Of a DNA stretch of 12,104 nucleotides, positions 1 to 6,678 are shown piece after piece. Below the pieces are notes generated by a model. The model searched no databases, had not been told where the DNA came from, and was given only the letters and a program-made list of their open reading frames with translations. The first letter of the stretch is position 1, and the number at the start of each line of letters is the position of its first letter. Position numbers and translations under genes: made by a program. The DNA is from Spirochaetales bacterium (GTDB taxonomy: Bacteria > Spirochaetota > Spirochaetia > JABEVK01). Location of the stretch: positions 1 to 12,104 of the forward strand of contig JABEVL010000070.1 of the NCBI GenBank assembly GCA_013043995.1, given 5' to 3'.

Positions 1-864
1 CGTGTAGGCCGCTGAGCCGACAGCACTGTTGGCATAACCCGAGGCGACGGCGATGGCCTTGATCGTCTCGGACGAGTTTACCGTAACGCTGGTTCCCGAG
101 GTGCTTGACGTCGTGGGGGTTGAACCATCGGTCGTGTAGTAAATTGTCGCCCCCGCCGTGGCCGACGAGATTGTCACAGCCGTACCCGCACTAACTGCGC
201 CAGCCGCAGGACTAAACGTCGGGGTCGCAGCAGGAGGAAGTGTGACTGTCACGATGCAAGTATCCGTGGCGCCAGAGGTCGTTGTAACTGTAATATTGGC
301 AGTCCCCGCCGTTACACCCGTCACAACCCCGCTTGAACTCACTGTGGCCACGGCAGAATTATTTGTGGCCCAGCTTTTCACGGTGTCGGTCGAACCTGCC
401 ACAAAAGTTGTTGTCAATGTATCGGTGCTGCCGACAGACACACTATCCGCATGTTTGTTGAGTTGGACGTCCGTAACGTTGACCATGCAACCGCCGGAAA
501 CGTTGCTTCCGTCCGTAGCTGTGGCGACAATGGCCGCTTGTCCGTAAGCCAGTCCTGTCACCAACCCACTCGAAGAACTGATGCTGGCGTTGCTCGAACC
601 CGTGGCAACTGTCCAGAGCAGGGTTTGATTGGTAGCCGTTGAAGGTGTGACAGCACCTGTCAGCTGAAGCGTCGTCCCCACGGCACCAAAAATATCGTAG
701 GTTGTGCTGTAGGTTGGAGTCCCCGTCGGGGCATTTACAGCAATGGCGGTCACCAGCACGGGGGTCGAACTGGTCGTGCTTGAACTGCTCGACGTCGGCG
801 ACTTACACGCCAGTACGAGAGAAAGTCCCAACAGGACCGTTCCCAGTTTTATAAAAAAACGCAT
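1..864 (-). CDS. Big_2 / chitobiase-C-like repeat lipoprotein, N-terminal part
   Basis: An open frame of 288 codons runs from ATG at 864 off the left edge of the window, so the C-terminus is missing. An AGGAG ribosome site (871-875) precedes the ATG. Residues 1-20 form a lipoprotein signal: basic start, hydrophobic core, lipobox LVLAC with Cys20. A Ser/Thr-rich linker follows (22-34). Residues about 38-131 and 135-208 are two bacterial Ig-like (Big_2) domains, with the typical alternation of 'SSSGLVTG', 'ATVSSSGVVTG' and a closing beta strand. Each has one Cys near its end (Cys126, Cys203). From about 212 onward the sequence resembles the chitobiase/beta-hexosaminidase C-terminal repeat, with the signature 'IYYTTDGSTPT'. 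Such proteins are usually surface-exposed or periplasmic adhesin-like or carbohydrate-associated lipoproteins. The substrate and role cannot be read from this part. Family assignment is confident; function is open. Confidence 0.85.
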   Translation of the reverse strand, partial: MRFFIKLGTVLLGLSLVLACKSPTSSSSSTTSSTPVLVTAIAVNAPTGTPTYSTTYDIFGAVGTTLQLTGAVTPSTATNQTLLWTVATGSSNASISSSSGLVTGLAYGQAAIVATATDGSNVSGGCMVNVTDVQLNKHADSVSVGSTDTLTTTFVAGSTDTVKSWATNNSAVATVSSSGVVTGVTAGTANITVTTTSGATDTCIVTVTLPPAATPTFSPAAGAVSAGTAVTISSATAGATIYYTTDGSTPTTSSTSGTSVTVNSSETIKAIAVASGYANSAVGSAAYT

Positions 865-880
865 TTAGATCTCCTTTTTG

Positions 881-915
881 TTTCCACCGTTTCAAAAATG
901 ACAAGAAGGTGGAAA
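881..915 (-). promoter_or_regulatory. Inverted repeat in the lipoprotein mRNA leader
   Basis: TTTCCACC (881-888) and GGTGGAAA (908-915) are perfect reverse complements separated by 19 nt. In the minus-strand transcript they would form an 8-bp stem ending about 5 nt before the AGGAG ribosome site (871-875). It could affect ribosome access or mRNA stability. There is no T-run, so it is not an intrinsic terminator. Confidence 0.35.
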
Positions 916-939
916 AAGTGGCTCAACGAGCACGCCATC

Positions 940-968
940 AGGGTAAACCCACTCCTTGATTCAGTCAA
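940..968 (-). promoter_or_regulatory. Predicted sigma-70-type promoter of the lipoprotein gene
   Basis: On the minus strand, TTGACT (968-963) is followed after 17 bp by TACCCT (945-940). Transcription would start near 933 and give a 5' leader of about 70 nt. The -35 box matches 5 of 6 consensus bases; the -10 box matches only 3 of 6, so the call is tentative. The -35 overlaps one copy of the TCAAACATTTT direct repeat. Confidence 0.4.
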
Positions 969-1005
969 ACATTTTTTCTTCTTTTTTGAAACGCTCAAAC
1001 ATTTT
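965..1005. repeat. 11-bp direct repeat TCAAACATTTT, two copies 30 bp apart
   Basis: Exact copies lie at 965-975 and 995-1005, a spacing of 30 bp or about three helical turns. They sit in the divergent intergenic region, and the first copy overlaps the -35 box of the lipoprotein promoter. This arrangement suits an operator bound by a protein on one face of the DNA. The region is AT-rich, so chance is possible. Confidence 0.35.
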
Positions 1006-1060
1006 AATCAGGAATGCTCCGCAACTTCAAAATAATTTTTATGGAACAAGCGTCCTCTTT

Positions 1061-1090
1061 TTGCACGATTTGCCCCTGTGGCTCTATACT
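1061..1090 (+). promoter_or_regulatory. Predicted promoter, leaderless geometry, for the DUF4230 gene pair
   Basis: TTGCAC (1061-1066), an 18-bp spacer, then TATACT (1085-1090) give a good sigma-70-type promoter. Six bases (1091-1096) separate the -10 box from the ATG at 1097, so the usual start position coincides with the A of the start codon. No Shine-Dalgarno sequence precedes this ATG. Both facts point to a leaderless transcript. Confidence 0.6.
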
Positions 1091-1096
1091 TGGACC

Positions 1097-1633
1097 ATGA
1101 GCCGGGTTCTCGTTGCCTTCGCCCTCGCTTATTTTATCTTCGTTTCGTGCTCACCCGCCCCGCCGGTTCAAACCGCTGACGGTCTTCGCCGCATCCTGCA
1201 ACTGGCCACCGCCGAGATGCTCTGTCACGAGGTCGTGTACAGGCACGACGAAAGCCGCTGGTTTTTTTTAACCTACGGCGTTCGTGAAACCCTTTTTTCC
1301 ATCGACCTCAAAGTCCAGGCCGGCTTTGACCTGAGCGGCGGCTGGAGGCTCGTGCCGGACCCAGAACACCAGACACTAAGGGTTTTTCTTCCACCCCCCA
1401 GGGTCCTTTTGATCGACGCGGTGGATACCAGCATCAGAGAGTATTTTAGTGCGGGTGAGCCCTTGGGCTACCTCCGTTTACGTGCTCTTCTGAAAGACCG
1501 CACCCGGGAACTTGAAAAAAAAGCCGTCGAGCAGGGAATTCTGGATCAAGCCCAGGCCAAGGCACAGATTTTTGTCGAGGGCTTTTTTAAAAATCTGGGC
1601 TGGAGCAGAGTTCAGGTGGAGTTCAAAACGTGA
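1097..1633 (+). CDS. DUF4230-family lipoprotein
   Basis: The 178-residue product starts with a hydrophobic signal (residues 4-17) and a lipobox-like IFVSC with Cys18, so it is probably lipidated and exported. The frame is open farther upstream, to a TTG at 956, but that extension is AT-rich and unlike a signal peptide, and it contains the predicted promoter. ATG 1097 is therefore preferred. The mature part matches DUF4230 as I know it: an RETL segment (63-66), 'VQAGFDLS' (73-80), 'FLPPPRVLLID' (97-107), and a C-terminal Ala/Glu-rich helix leading into 'FFKNLGW' (163-169). DUF4230 proteins are widespread in bacteria, usually membrane-anchored, and have no established function. The stop overlaps the GTG start of the next gene by 4 nt, so the two are almost certainly co-translated. 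Confidence 0.8.
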   Translation: MSRVLVAFALAYFIFVSCSPAPPVQTADGLRRILQLATAEMLCHEVVYRHDESRWFFLTYGVRETLFSIDLKVQAGFDLSGGWRLVPDPEHQTLRVFLPPPRVLLIDAVDTSIREYFSAGEPLGYLRLRALLKDRTRELEKKAVEQGILDQAQAKAQIFVEGFFKNLGWSRVQVEFKT

Positions 1634-2325
1634 AGTTTTTTGTGGGGACCGCTGTTTTAACGGGGCTGATTCTTTTCGCCGTTTTTTTGTGGCCTAAACC
1701 TGATCTTGCTGTTCACGAGCAAACGGTCTCCGCTGCCACGACCCGGCTGAAAGCTGTTTTAGGCTCGGCAAAACTTTCAACAGCGCAAGGGATTTGGCAC
1801 CTGGTCTTCCCTTTTGATTTTTTTAGTTCTGACGGGCCCTTCGACCGAACCTTCGGCAAGTCTTGGCAAGTCCTGGCGACTCAGAGCCTGAAGCAGTTAA
1901 CCCCGGCAGAGCGGAATGTCGTTGAGCTTTACCGCTGGGGTCGAGCCCACGGTTTTGACCCGGAACACGGTCGTCGTTTTGTAGTGATTCCCGTCCTGGC
2001 CCGCGCCGGAGTCGATCTGAACCAAAGTCCGACTCCGATCCAAAATAGCCTACCCCATAGAGAAACCGTGATCAAGCTTCCCCCCGTCCGTTTGACAGAT
2101 CTGATCATTTTAGAGGAAGAGAATTCCCAAGCTTTTCCCGAGGTTCCCCTGACGCCCGCACAATGGAGAACCCTCATCGAGCTCGTTCAACCCTGTGTTG
2201 GTTTGATCCTCAAAGACCGAGGCTTGGGAGAAGAAGCCCGCGAAGGGGCCCTAAAATTCTACCGGGCCGTCTATGCCGCTGCAGGGGTCAAAGAAGCGCA
2301 CTTTGAAACATCAGTGGATTTTTGA
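1630..2325 (+). CDS. Membrane-anchored protein, probable divergent DUF4230 paralogue
   Basis: The 231-residue protein starts at GTG 1630, overlapping the previous stop in a GTGA junction, which implies translational coupling. Residues 2-21 form one hydrophobic segment without a lipobox, so it is probably an N-terminal membrane anchor with the rest outside the cytoplasm. Its C-terminal half repeats the landmarks of its neighbour in the same order: 'ARAGVDL' (124-130, compare VQAGFDL), 'KLPPVRLTDLI' (149-159, compare FLPPPRVLLID), and an Ala-rich helix ending in 'AAAGVKEAHFE' (216-226, compare KNLGWSRVQVEF). I infer a diverged tandem duplicate, perhaps a heteromeric partner. The middle (about 60-115) has no match I recognise. 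Function is unknown. Confidence 0.7.
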   Translation: MKFFVGTAVLTGLILFAVFLWPKPDLAVHEQTVSAATTRLKAVLGSAKLSTAQGIWHLVFPFDFFSSDGPFDRTFGKSWQVLATQSLKQLTPAERNVVELYRWGRAHGFDPEHGRRFVVIPVLARAGVDLNQSPTPIQNSLPHRETVIKLPPVRLTDLIILEEENSQAFPEVPLTPAQWRTLIELVQPCVGLILKDRGLGEEAREGALKFYRAVYAAAGVKEAHFETSVDF

Positions 2326-2361
2326 AACTTCATTTCGTGAAACTCGGGAAAGTGCCGAGCC

Positions 2362-3636
2362 TCAAAGGTGATGAAAAACGTCCCACGCCATGTAAAGTCC
2401 AAAGCTGATCACGACCAAAGTTAAAACCCACGTTGAAAACCGCCAAAACCCCTTCATCCTGTATTCTTTCGGTAAGGCCTTACGCTCAATGAGAAGGAGA
2501 AAACCCAAAACAAGGGGCAACAGAAGGGCGTTCATCACCTCGACGTCGACGGTGATCTCCGTCAGGTTTACTCCCGAAAGGACGACCGCCCCAGCGACAA
2601 GGTTGACCACGACAAAAACACCGTAAAAAGCCTTGGCGTCTTTGAGCTTGCTGCTAAAACTGCTTTTGAGTCCGAAAGCTTCCCCTAGACCCCAGGCTCC
2701 CGCCGCCGACACCACGATCGCGGCGATGAGCCCCGCGCCCAACATCCCAAAGCCGATCACCAAAAGCGCCCCCCAAGAACCCAAAACGGGACTCAGGGCG
2801 CGGATGAGGTCTCCTGCTGAACTGATCGATGGAGCTTGGGTTTCTGGACGAGCCACCGCCGCAGCCGTGATCACGACGGCGATCATGATGACTTGCGTCA
2901 GAACCGCACCCAAGGCCGTATCCCAACGCGCCGACTGTAACGCCTTTTTGGAAAGTTTCTTTTCCACCACGGCACCTTGCTGGTAGAAGATCATCCAAGG
3001 CATGATGACGGCCCCGACGTTGGCCGCCAGTAAAAACCTGTAGTCGGGGTTGCCCAAGGGTTGATGGATAAGGCCCCGACCCATGCTACCCAGATCGGGC
3101 TTCATCAAAAAGGCAGCCAGGATAAAAAAAACTTCAAAAAGTCCGACAACCAGGGCAATTTTTTCGACCCGTACGTAGCTTCCGCTGAGAAAAATCCCCA
3201 TCAAAATCAGCATCGCCGACGGGACGACAAACCACGGACTGATCCCCAGCATCTGGGCAACTCCCGAAAGAGCTGCGTATTCGGTCACAAGCGCACCCAC
3301 CACAGAAACGATCAGTGTCAGCGCAGAAAGCCAGGCCCAGCCGTTGCCAAAGTGGATACGAATCAACTCGCCGTGGCCCTTGCCCGTGACAATCCCCAAA
3401 CGGACGGTCATTTCCTGAATGACATAAAGAAATGGAATGAGGAGCAGCTGGGGGAGCACCAGGGAGTATTTCCACTGCACACCGCTTTGGGCCGCTGTAA
3501 TGATGCTTCCTGCATCGGTATCGGCCAACATGACGGTGAGGCCGGGGCCGATCGCCAAAAGTGTCAGAAAAACCGAACGCCACAGGCTCCGGTTTTGAGG
3601 TGTGCTTTCTGCCAGCGTTGATTCTTCATTTTTCAC
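2362..3636 (-). CDS. Nramp-family divalent metal transporter with non-canonical site motifs
   Basis: A 424-residue polytopic membrane protein with about 11 hydrophobic segments, the usual size for Nramp (SLC11) proton-coupled transporters. The start is set at GTG 3636 because GGAGG (3642-3646) lies 5 nt upstream. The longer frame from TTG 3681 is rejected because that TTG is the -35 box. Helix 1 carries 'GPGLTVMLADTDAGS' (30-44), where the family usually has DPGN; the conserved Asp is kept (Asp41), while Pro and Asn become Ala and Ser. Helix 6 reads 'GAVIMPWMIFYQQ' (208-220): the A..M pair is kept (Ala209, Met212), but the usual His-Asn after MP is Trp-Met. The family is secure. These changes suggest a different ion from the Mn/Fe of canonical MntH, perhaps as in Nramp-related Mg transporters; that is inference. 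Confidence 0.88.
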   Translation of the reverse strand: MKNEESTLAESTPQNRSLWRSVFLTLLAIGPGLTVMLADTDAGSIITAAQSGVQWKYSLVLPQLLLIPFLYVIQEMTVRLGIVTGKGHGELIRIHFGNGWAWLSALTLIVSVVGALVTEYAALSGVAQMLGISPWFVVPSAMLILMGIFLSGSYVRVEKIALVVGLFEVFFILAAFLMKPDLGSMGRGLIHQPLGNPDYRFLLAANVGAVIMPWMIFYQQGAVVEKKLSKKALQSARWDTALGAVLTQVIMIAVVITAAAVARPETQAPSISSAGDLIRALSPVLGSWGALLVIGFGMLGAGLIAAIVVSAAGAWGLGEAFGLKSSFSSKLKDAKAFYGVFVVVNLVAGAVVLSGVNLTEITVDVEVMNALLLPLVLGFLLLIERKALPKEYRMKGFWRFSTWVLTLVVISFGLYMAWDVFHHL

Positions 3637-3652
3637 AGAAGCCTCCACCCAT

Positions 3653-3681
3653 TTTATGACCAAAATCCGTGAAAGAGTCAA
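3653..3681 (-). promoter_or_regulatory. Predicted promoter of the Nramp-family gene
   Basis: Minus strand TTGACT (3681-3676), a 17-bp spacer, then CATAAA (3658-3653). It lies just upstream of GGAGG and the GTG start, leaving a very short leader. It indicates that the transporter can be transcribed separately from the flavoprotein gene upstream. Confidence 0.5.
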
Positions 3682-3692
3682 GAGTTAATGCG

Positions 3693-3711
3693 GATAAACA
3701 TTATTCATTTC
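3693..3711. promoter_or_regulatory. Weak Fur-box-like sequence upstream of the transporter promoter
   Basis: The 19 bases at 3693-3711 match the classical Fur box at 12 of 19 positions by hand alignment, beginning with an intact GATAA half. They lie about 12 bp upstream of the -35 box of a metal transporter gene. Matches of this quality occur by chance in AT-rich DNA, so this is only a candidate operator. Confidence 0.2.
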
Positions 3712-3720
3712 CCTCGACAC

Positions 3721-4401
3721 TTAAAAATAGATTTCAGCGTGGACCCGGTCGCCCCAAATGCCCCGTCCCAACAGAACGCTCTTTGCTTCTTCGATCATCC
3801 GCGAGTTCCCGCAAAGAAAAAAACGATCTTTTGAGGGGTCCAAGTCCGCTTGGGCTAACCAGTTTGTGACACGGCCTTCAAAGATTGGGCGCTTGAGGAC
3901 TGTTCCTTGGGGAAAATGACGGCTTAAACAAACAAGGCGATGATCCTCGGGAGCAAATTCGGCCGCCCAATCGTCTTGAAGATCTCGGATGCCGTGAACC
4001 AGAAAATAATCCAAGTCTTTGAAACTTCGAAGAAAAGAGCGGTAGGGCGAAATGCCCGTCCCTGTCGAAATCAGGACGAGGCGTTCGTCCTTTTGGCGAA
4101 CGGCCAGTGTAAAACTGCCACGCGGTGGCCGAACTTGAACGAGGTCCCCAGGACGGAGGTGGGAAAGGCTTGTCGAAACCCTACCTCCGGGGACGACCCG
4201 AACGAGGATCTCCAGAGTCTCATCGTTTTGACCGCTGAAAATCGAGTACTCGCGGGTTTCCTCACCGGGCAGACCAACTCCGACGTGCTGACCAGCCCGA
4301 AAGGAGAGGTGCCGGCGTTCTACGCTTAAAACGAACGCGTCGGCACCCAGAATCCGATGTCCCAAGACACGGGAAGGCTGGAACAAATCAAAGTTTATCA
4401 T
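3721..4401 (-). CDS. Ferredoxin--NADP(+) reductase-like flavoprotein
   Basis: The 226-residue protein has the two-domain layout of the FNR superfamily. An N-terminal FAD-binding barrel carries 'REYSIFSG' (50-57), the RxYS flavin motif, and 'GRVSTSLSHLRPGD' (73-86). The C-terminal nucleotide-binding domain has 'STGTGISPYRSFL' (112-124) and 'FLCGNSRMIEE' (195-205), and ends in 'AEIYF' with the aromatic end that stacks on the flavin. It likely moves electrons between NADP(H) and ferredoxin or flavodoxin in the cytoplasm; the true partner is unknown. I start at ATG 4401. The frame extends to GTG 4485, but those extra 28 residues are Lys/Asn/Ile-rich, unlike the family, and overlap promoter sequence. 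No clear Shine-Dalgarno precedes ATG 4401. It is transcribed toward the transporter, 84 nt away. Confidence 0.85.
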   Translation of the reverse strand: MINFDLFQPSRVLGHRILGADAFVLSVERRHLSFRAGQHVGVGLPGEETREYSIFSGQNDETLEILVRVVPGGRVSTSLSHLRPGDLVQVRPPRGSFTLAVRQKDERLVLISTGTGISPYRSFLRSFKDLDYFLVHGIRDLQDDWAAEFAPEDHRLVCLSRHFPQGTVLKRPIFEGRVTNWLAQADLDPSKDRFFLCGNSRMIEEAKSVLLGRGIWGDRVHAEIYF

Positions 4402-4407
4402 TATTCT

Positions 4408-4436
4408 AAATTTCGTATTTTTGAATCTTATGTCAA
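4408..4436 (-). promoter_or_regulatory. Possible promoter of the FNR-like gene
   Basis: Minus strand TTGACA (4436-4431) is a perfect -35. At a 17-bp spacing lies AAATTT (4413-4408), a poor -10, followed by six bases and then the ATG. The geometry equals that at 1061-1099 and 7040-7077, but the weak -10 lowers confidence. Confidence 0.35.
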
Positions 4437-4478
4437 TACGATTAAGAAAATGCTTAATTTGTATTTTTTGAACGTTTA

Positions 4479-4507
4479 TTGACACTCTTGAACAACGAAA
4501 TTAGATT
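4479..4507 (+). promoter_or_regulatory. Predicted promoter of the kinase-cheX-cheY operon
   Basis: TTGACA (4479-4484), a 17-bp spacer, then TAGATT (4502-4507): a perfect -35 with a -10 matching 4 of 6. Transcription would start near 4514, leaving about 24-30 nt of leader with GAAGGG (4531-4536) as ribosome site. Confidence 0.65.
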
Positions 4508-4537
4508 GAAGAGTACAGTGTACGGCAAAAGAAGGGT

Positions 4538-6211
4538 TTGGTTCTGAAACTATTTTCACGCTCCCCTAAATTTTTTCTTTTTCACCGCTGGCCAGTGCTT
4601 TTAAGCTCTTTGCTCCTCGTTGTCCTGGCGATCCTCTTTGCCACATTTTTCGAGCGGCCTGAGGTTCCTACCTTGGCCTTGGCCCTTCTTTTACTGGCGT
4701 TCTGGGTTCTTCTGGCCGCTTGGGACGGCCAGGTGCACCGGCTTCAACTGCAAGCGGACCAACTCCTCAGCCTTGAAAAAGATCTAGAGGAAGAACAGCG
4801 CAAGGTTCATGAACGCGCATGCCGTGTCGCCGAACTTTCGGGAGTGGGATTTTTTAGCTTTGGGCCCGATTTTGTGATCCGTGAAACGGTGACTTCGTTG
4901 TGCAGCGCCTGGTTTGGCACGAGCATCCAGGGGAGGTTGGCCGACGAGGTGCTTTTTCAATCACCGCAACTTCGAGAAGAGTTTCGTCAAGGTCTTGCCT
5001 TGTTTTTTTCGGGCAAAACTCAACCCGAAGTCATTTTTGATCTTTTGGAACCGAGCACCCAGATCGCCTCCAAGGTCTTGGAGCTTGCTTACACCCACAC
5101 CGACCTGAACGAGGTCTTGGTCATCGTGCGCGATAGAACCGTTGACAAGGAATGGGAGCAAAAAAAACGTCAGGAAGAACTTGAAAAGAGCATGATGGTC
5201 AAAGTTCTAGCCCATCGAAATGCCTTTGCTGACTTTACCCGTGAGGCCCAGGGACTGTTTGACGCTCTTTATGCCCTCGAAAGCTCTGGCGAAGGTTTTG
5301 AACGTTGGCGCGAGTTTATTCGGCTTTTGCACACCTTTAAGGCTGACGCCGCCTTTTTTGACTTTTCTGACTCGGCCCAAGCGGCCCACGAATTTGAGAC
5401 TTATCTGTCCGACGCCCTCATTCTGGGTCAAAGGCCCTCCCCCGAAGAAAATTCTTTGGAACTCAAGAGGAGTTATTTTCTCGAGCTCCGCCGGATCACG
5501 GATAACCTGGGGGAAGGATGGCTTAAAGAAGCCGACGCTGTGTTGGTTCCACGCACTTCCTACAGGCGGCTTTTACGCTATGCTCAAACGGCCTACCCCT
5601 CAGACCAACAGCTGAAACGTTTTTTGGATTTTCACCGACAGGTTCCTGTCAGGACCCTTTTCCAAAAACTTCCCGATCTGGTTCAGTCGGTGGCCGCCAG
5701 TCTGGGCAAACGTGTCGCCCCGATGAGCATTTCCGGGGGGGAAGTCCGGATCGTGACCGACAAAATTGAACCCTTGGCGGCGACCTTTGTGCATCTAGTG
5801 CGAAACAGCGTCGACCATGGTCTTGAAACCGTTCGGGAACGCGAAGCCCTCGGCAAACCTCTTGCAGGCACGATCAGCCTTGAAATTATCGAGGCGCGGA
5901 GAGCGATCGTTTTTCGTTTTCAAGACGATGGCCGAGGGATTTCCTATCAAAAGGTTGTTGCCCGTGCCCGTGAGCTGAATTGGCTTGACACTTCGGAATC
6001 CAGCGCACCCTTGGACGAACAAGGTCTTTTGGCCTTTCTTTTTCGACAGGGATTTTCGACTGCCGCCGAAGTCAGCGATGTTTCAGGACGGGGTATCGGA
6101 CTTTCCGCCGTCAAACACGCCGTCGATGCTCTGCACGGTTCGATCCGTGTGCTCACGCGTCCCGGCAAGGGCACAACATTTGAAATCATAATTCCCTGGG
6201 AGGTTTCATGA
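4538..6211 (+). CDS. Membrane CheA-like histidine kinase: coiled coil, PAS-like, HPt, P4 ATPase, no P5
   Basis: This 557-residue protein has two transmembrane helices (about 20-37 and 45-62), then a coiled coil (about 66-98) and a PAS-like sensory region (about 98-205). An HPt domain follows (about 220-300), whose 'LLHTFKADAAFFDF' places the phosphorylated His at 265; the usual Gly after Lys is Ala. The C-terminal ATPase is of CheA P4 type, with N box 'HLVRNSVDHGLE' (419-430), G1 'DDGRGIS' (463-469), G2 'SGRGIGLSAV' (516-525) and 'GKGTTFEI' (543-550). The chain ends right after P4, so the CheW/receptor-coupling P5 domain is absent, and no clear P2 is seen. It probably autophosphorylates His265 and passes phosphate to the CheY encoded two genes on. 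The start is non-AUG: TTG 4538 as given here, or CTG 4544, which is better spaced from AAGG (4532-4535). The stop overlaps the next start (ATGA). Confidence 0.87.
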   Translation: MVLKLFSRSPKFFLFHRWPVLLSSLLLVVLAILFATFFERPEVPTLALALLLLAFWVLLAAWDGQVHRLQLQADQLLSLEKDLEEEQRKVHERACRVAELSGVGFFSFGPDFVIRETVTSLCSAWFGTSIQGRLADEVLFQSPQLREEFRQGLALFFSGKTQPEVIFDLLEPSTQIASKVLELAYTHTDLNEVLVIVRDRTVDKEWEQKKRQEELEKSMMVKVLAHRNAFADFTREAQGLFDALYALESSGEGFERWREFIRLLHTFKADAAFFDFSDSAQAAHEFETYLSDALILGQRPSPEENSLELKRSYFLELRRITDNLGEGWLKEADAVLVPRTSYRRLLRYAQTAYPSDQQLKRFLDFHRQVPVRTLFQKLPDLVQSVAASLGKRVAPMSISGGEVRIVTDKIEPLAATFVHLVRNSVDHGLETVREREALGKPLAGTISLEIIEARRAIVFRFQDDGRGISYQKVVARARELNWLDTSESSAPLDEQGLLAFLFRQGFSTAAEVSDVSGRGIGLSAVKHAVDALHGSIRVLTRPGKGTTFEIIIPWEVS

Positions 6212-6678
6212 AAGCCGAATACGCAAATCCGTTTATACGTGCTGCAAGCGAAGTTTTCGCCCACGAAACACATCTTAAAATGACCCGAAAAAGCCTTGAA
6301 CTTCGTAAAAGTCCGATGCCGAGCCGTCCCATTTGTATCATTTTAGGGATCACAGGCCCCATTCGAGGCCAAGTGGTCTACTCCCTGGACGAGGGTTTTG
6401 CCTACGAGGTGGCTAAAATGATGCTTCCCGGCAAACTTCCCGCCGAAATTAAAAAATTGACCAATAGTGCAATCAGCGAAATTGCCAACATGATCACAGG
6501 CAAAGCAAGTATCGACCTTGCAGGCGAAGATCATACCATCGAACTCACCCCGCCAGCAGTTTTTACAGGTGAGCGTTTTCACATGGATTTTTTGAGTATT
6601 CCGACAATCTCGTTGTCCTTGATCTCTGAGGCGGGCTCAATTGAAATCAACATCGCTTTGACCGAGGCCCAAGGATGA
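6208..6678 (+). CDS. cheX: CheX-like CheY-P phosphatase
   Basis: The 156-residue protein has the CheX/CheC-family signature 'SEIANMITGKASIDL' (90-104), containing the catalytic ExxN pair (Glu91, Asn94) and the following Gly98. The length is normal for CheX, and there is a single copy of the motif, as in CheX rather than CheC, which usually has two. It is cytosolic, with no signal or membrane segment. Members dephosphorylate CheY-P and so reset a phosphorelay. The neighbouring CheY is the obvious substrate. The start ATG at 6208 overlaps the kinase stop, and its own stop overlaps the cheY start, both as ATGA. This tight coupling suggests fixed protein ratios. In spirochaetes CheX replaces CheZ, which fits the proposed lineage. 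Confidence 0.87.
   Translation: MKAEYANPFIRAASEVFAHETHLKMTRKSLELRKSPMPSRPICIILGITGPIRGQVVYSLDEGFAYEVAKMMLPGKLPAEIKKLTNSAISEIANMITGKASIDLAGEDHTIELTPPAVFTGERFHMDFLSIPTISLSLISEAGSIEINIALTEAQG

Noticed and set aside
158..547. Plus-strand open frame of 129 codons rich in Val, Ala and Thr
   Set aside because: It is the antisense shadow of the Big_2-like lipoprotein gene on the minus strand, which has a ribosome site, lipobox and recognisable domains.
956..1096. Upstream extension of the DUF4230 gene to a TTG start
   Set aside because: The extension contains the predicted promoter, lacks a ribosome site, and would bury the lipoprotein signal peptide about 50 residues into the protein.
2343..2359. 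Small hairpin CTCGG/CCGAG between the convergent genes at 2325 and 2362, considered as a terminator
   Set aside because: The stem has only five base pairs and no proper T-run on either strand.
3061..3621. Plus-strand open frame of 186 codons inside the Nramp gene
   Set aside because: It is antisense to a clear membrane transporter, has an implausible Gln/Lys/Asn-rich composition and no ribosome site.
3637..3681. Extension of the Nramp gene to TTG 3681
   Set aside because: The TTG is the first three bases of the TTGACT -35 box, while GTG 3636 has GGAGG five bases upstream.
4402..4485. Extension of the FNR-like gene to GTG 4485
   Set aside because: The added residues are Lys/Asn/Ile-rich, have no counterpart in the family, lack a ribosome site and overlap promoter sequences for both strands.
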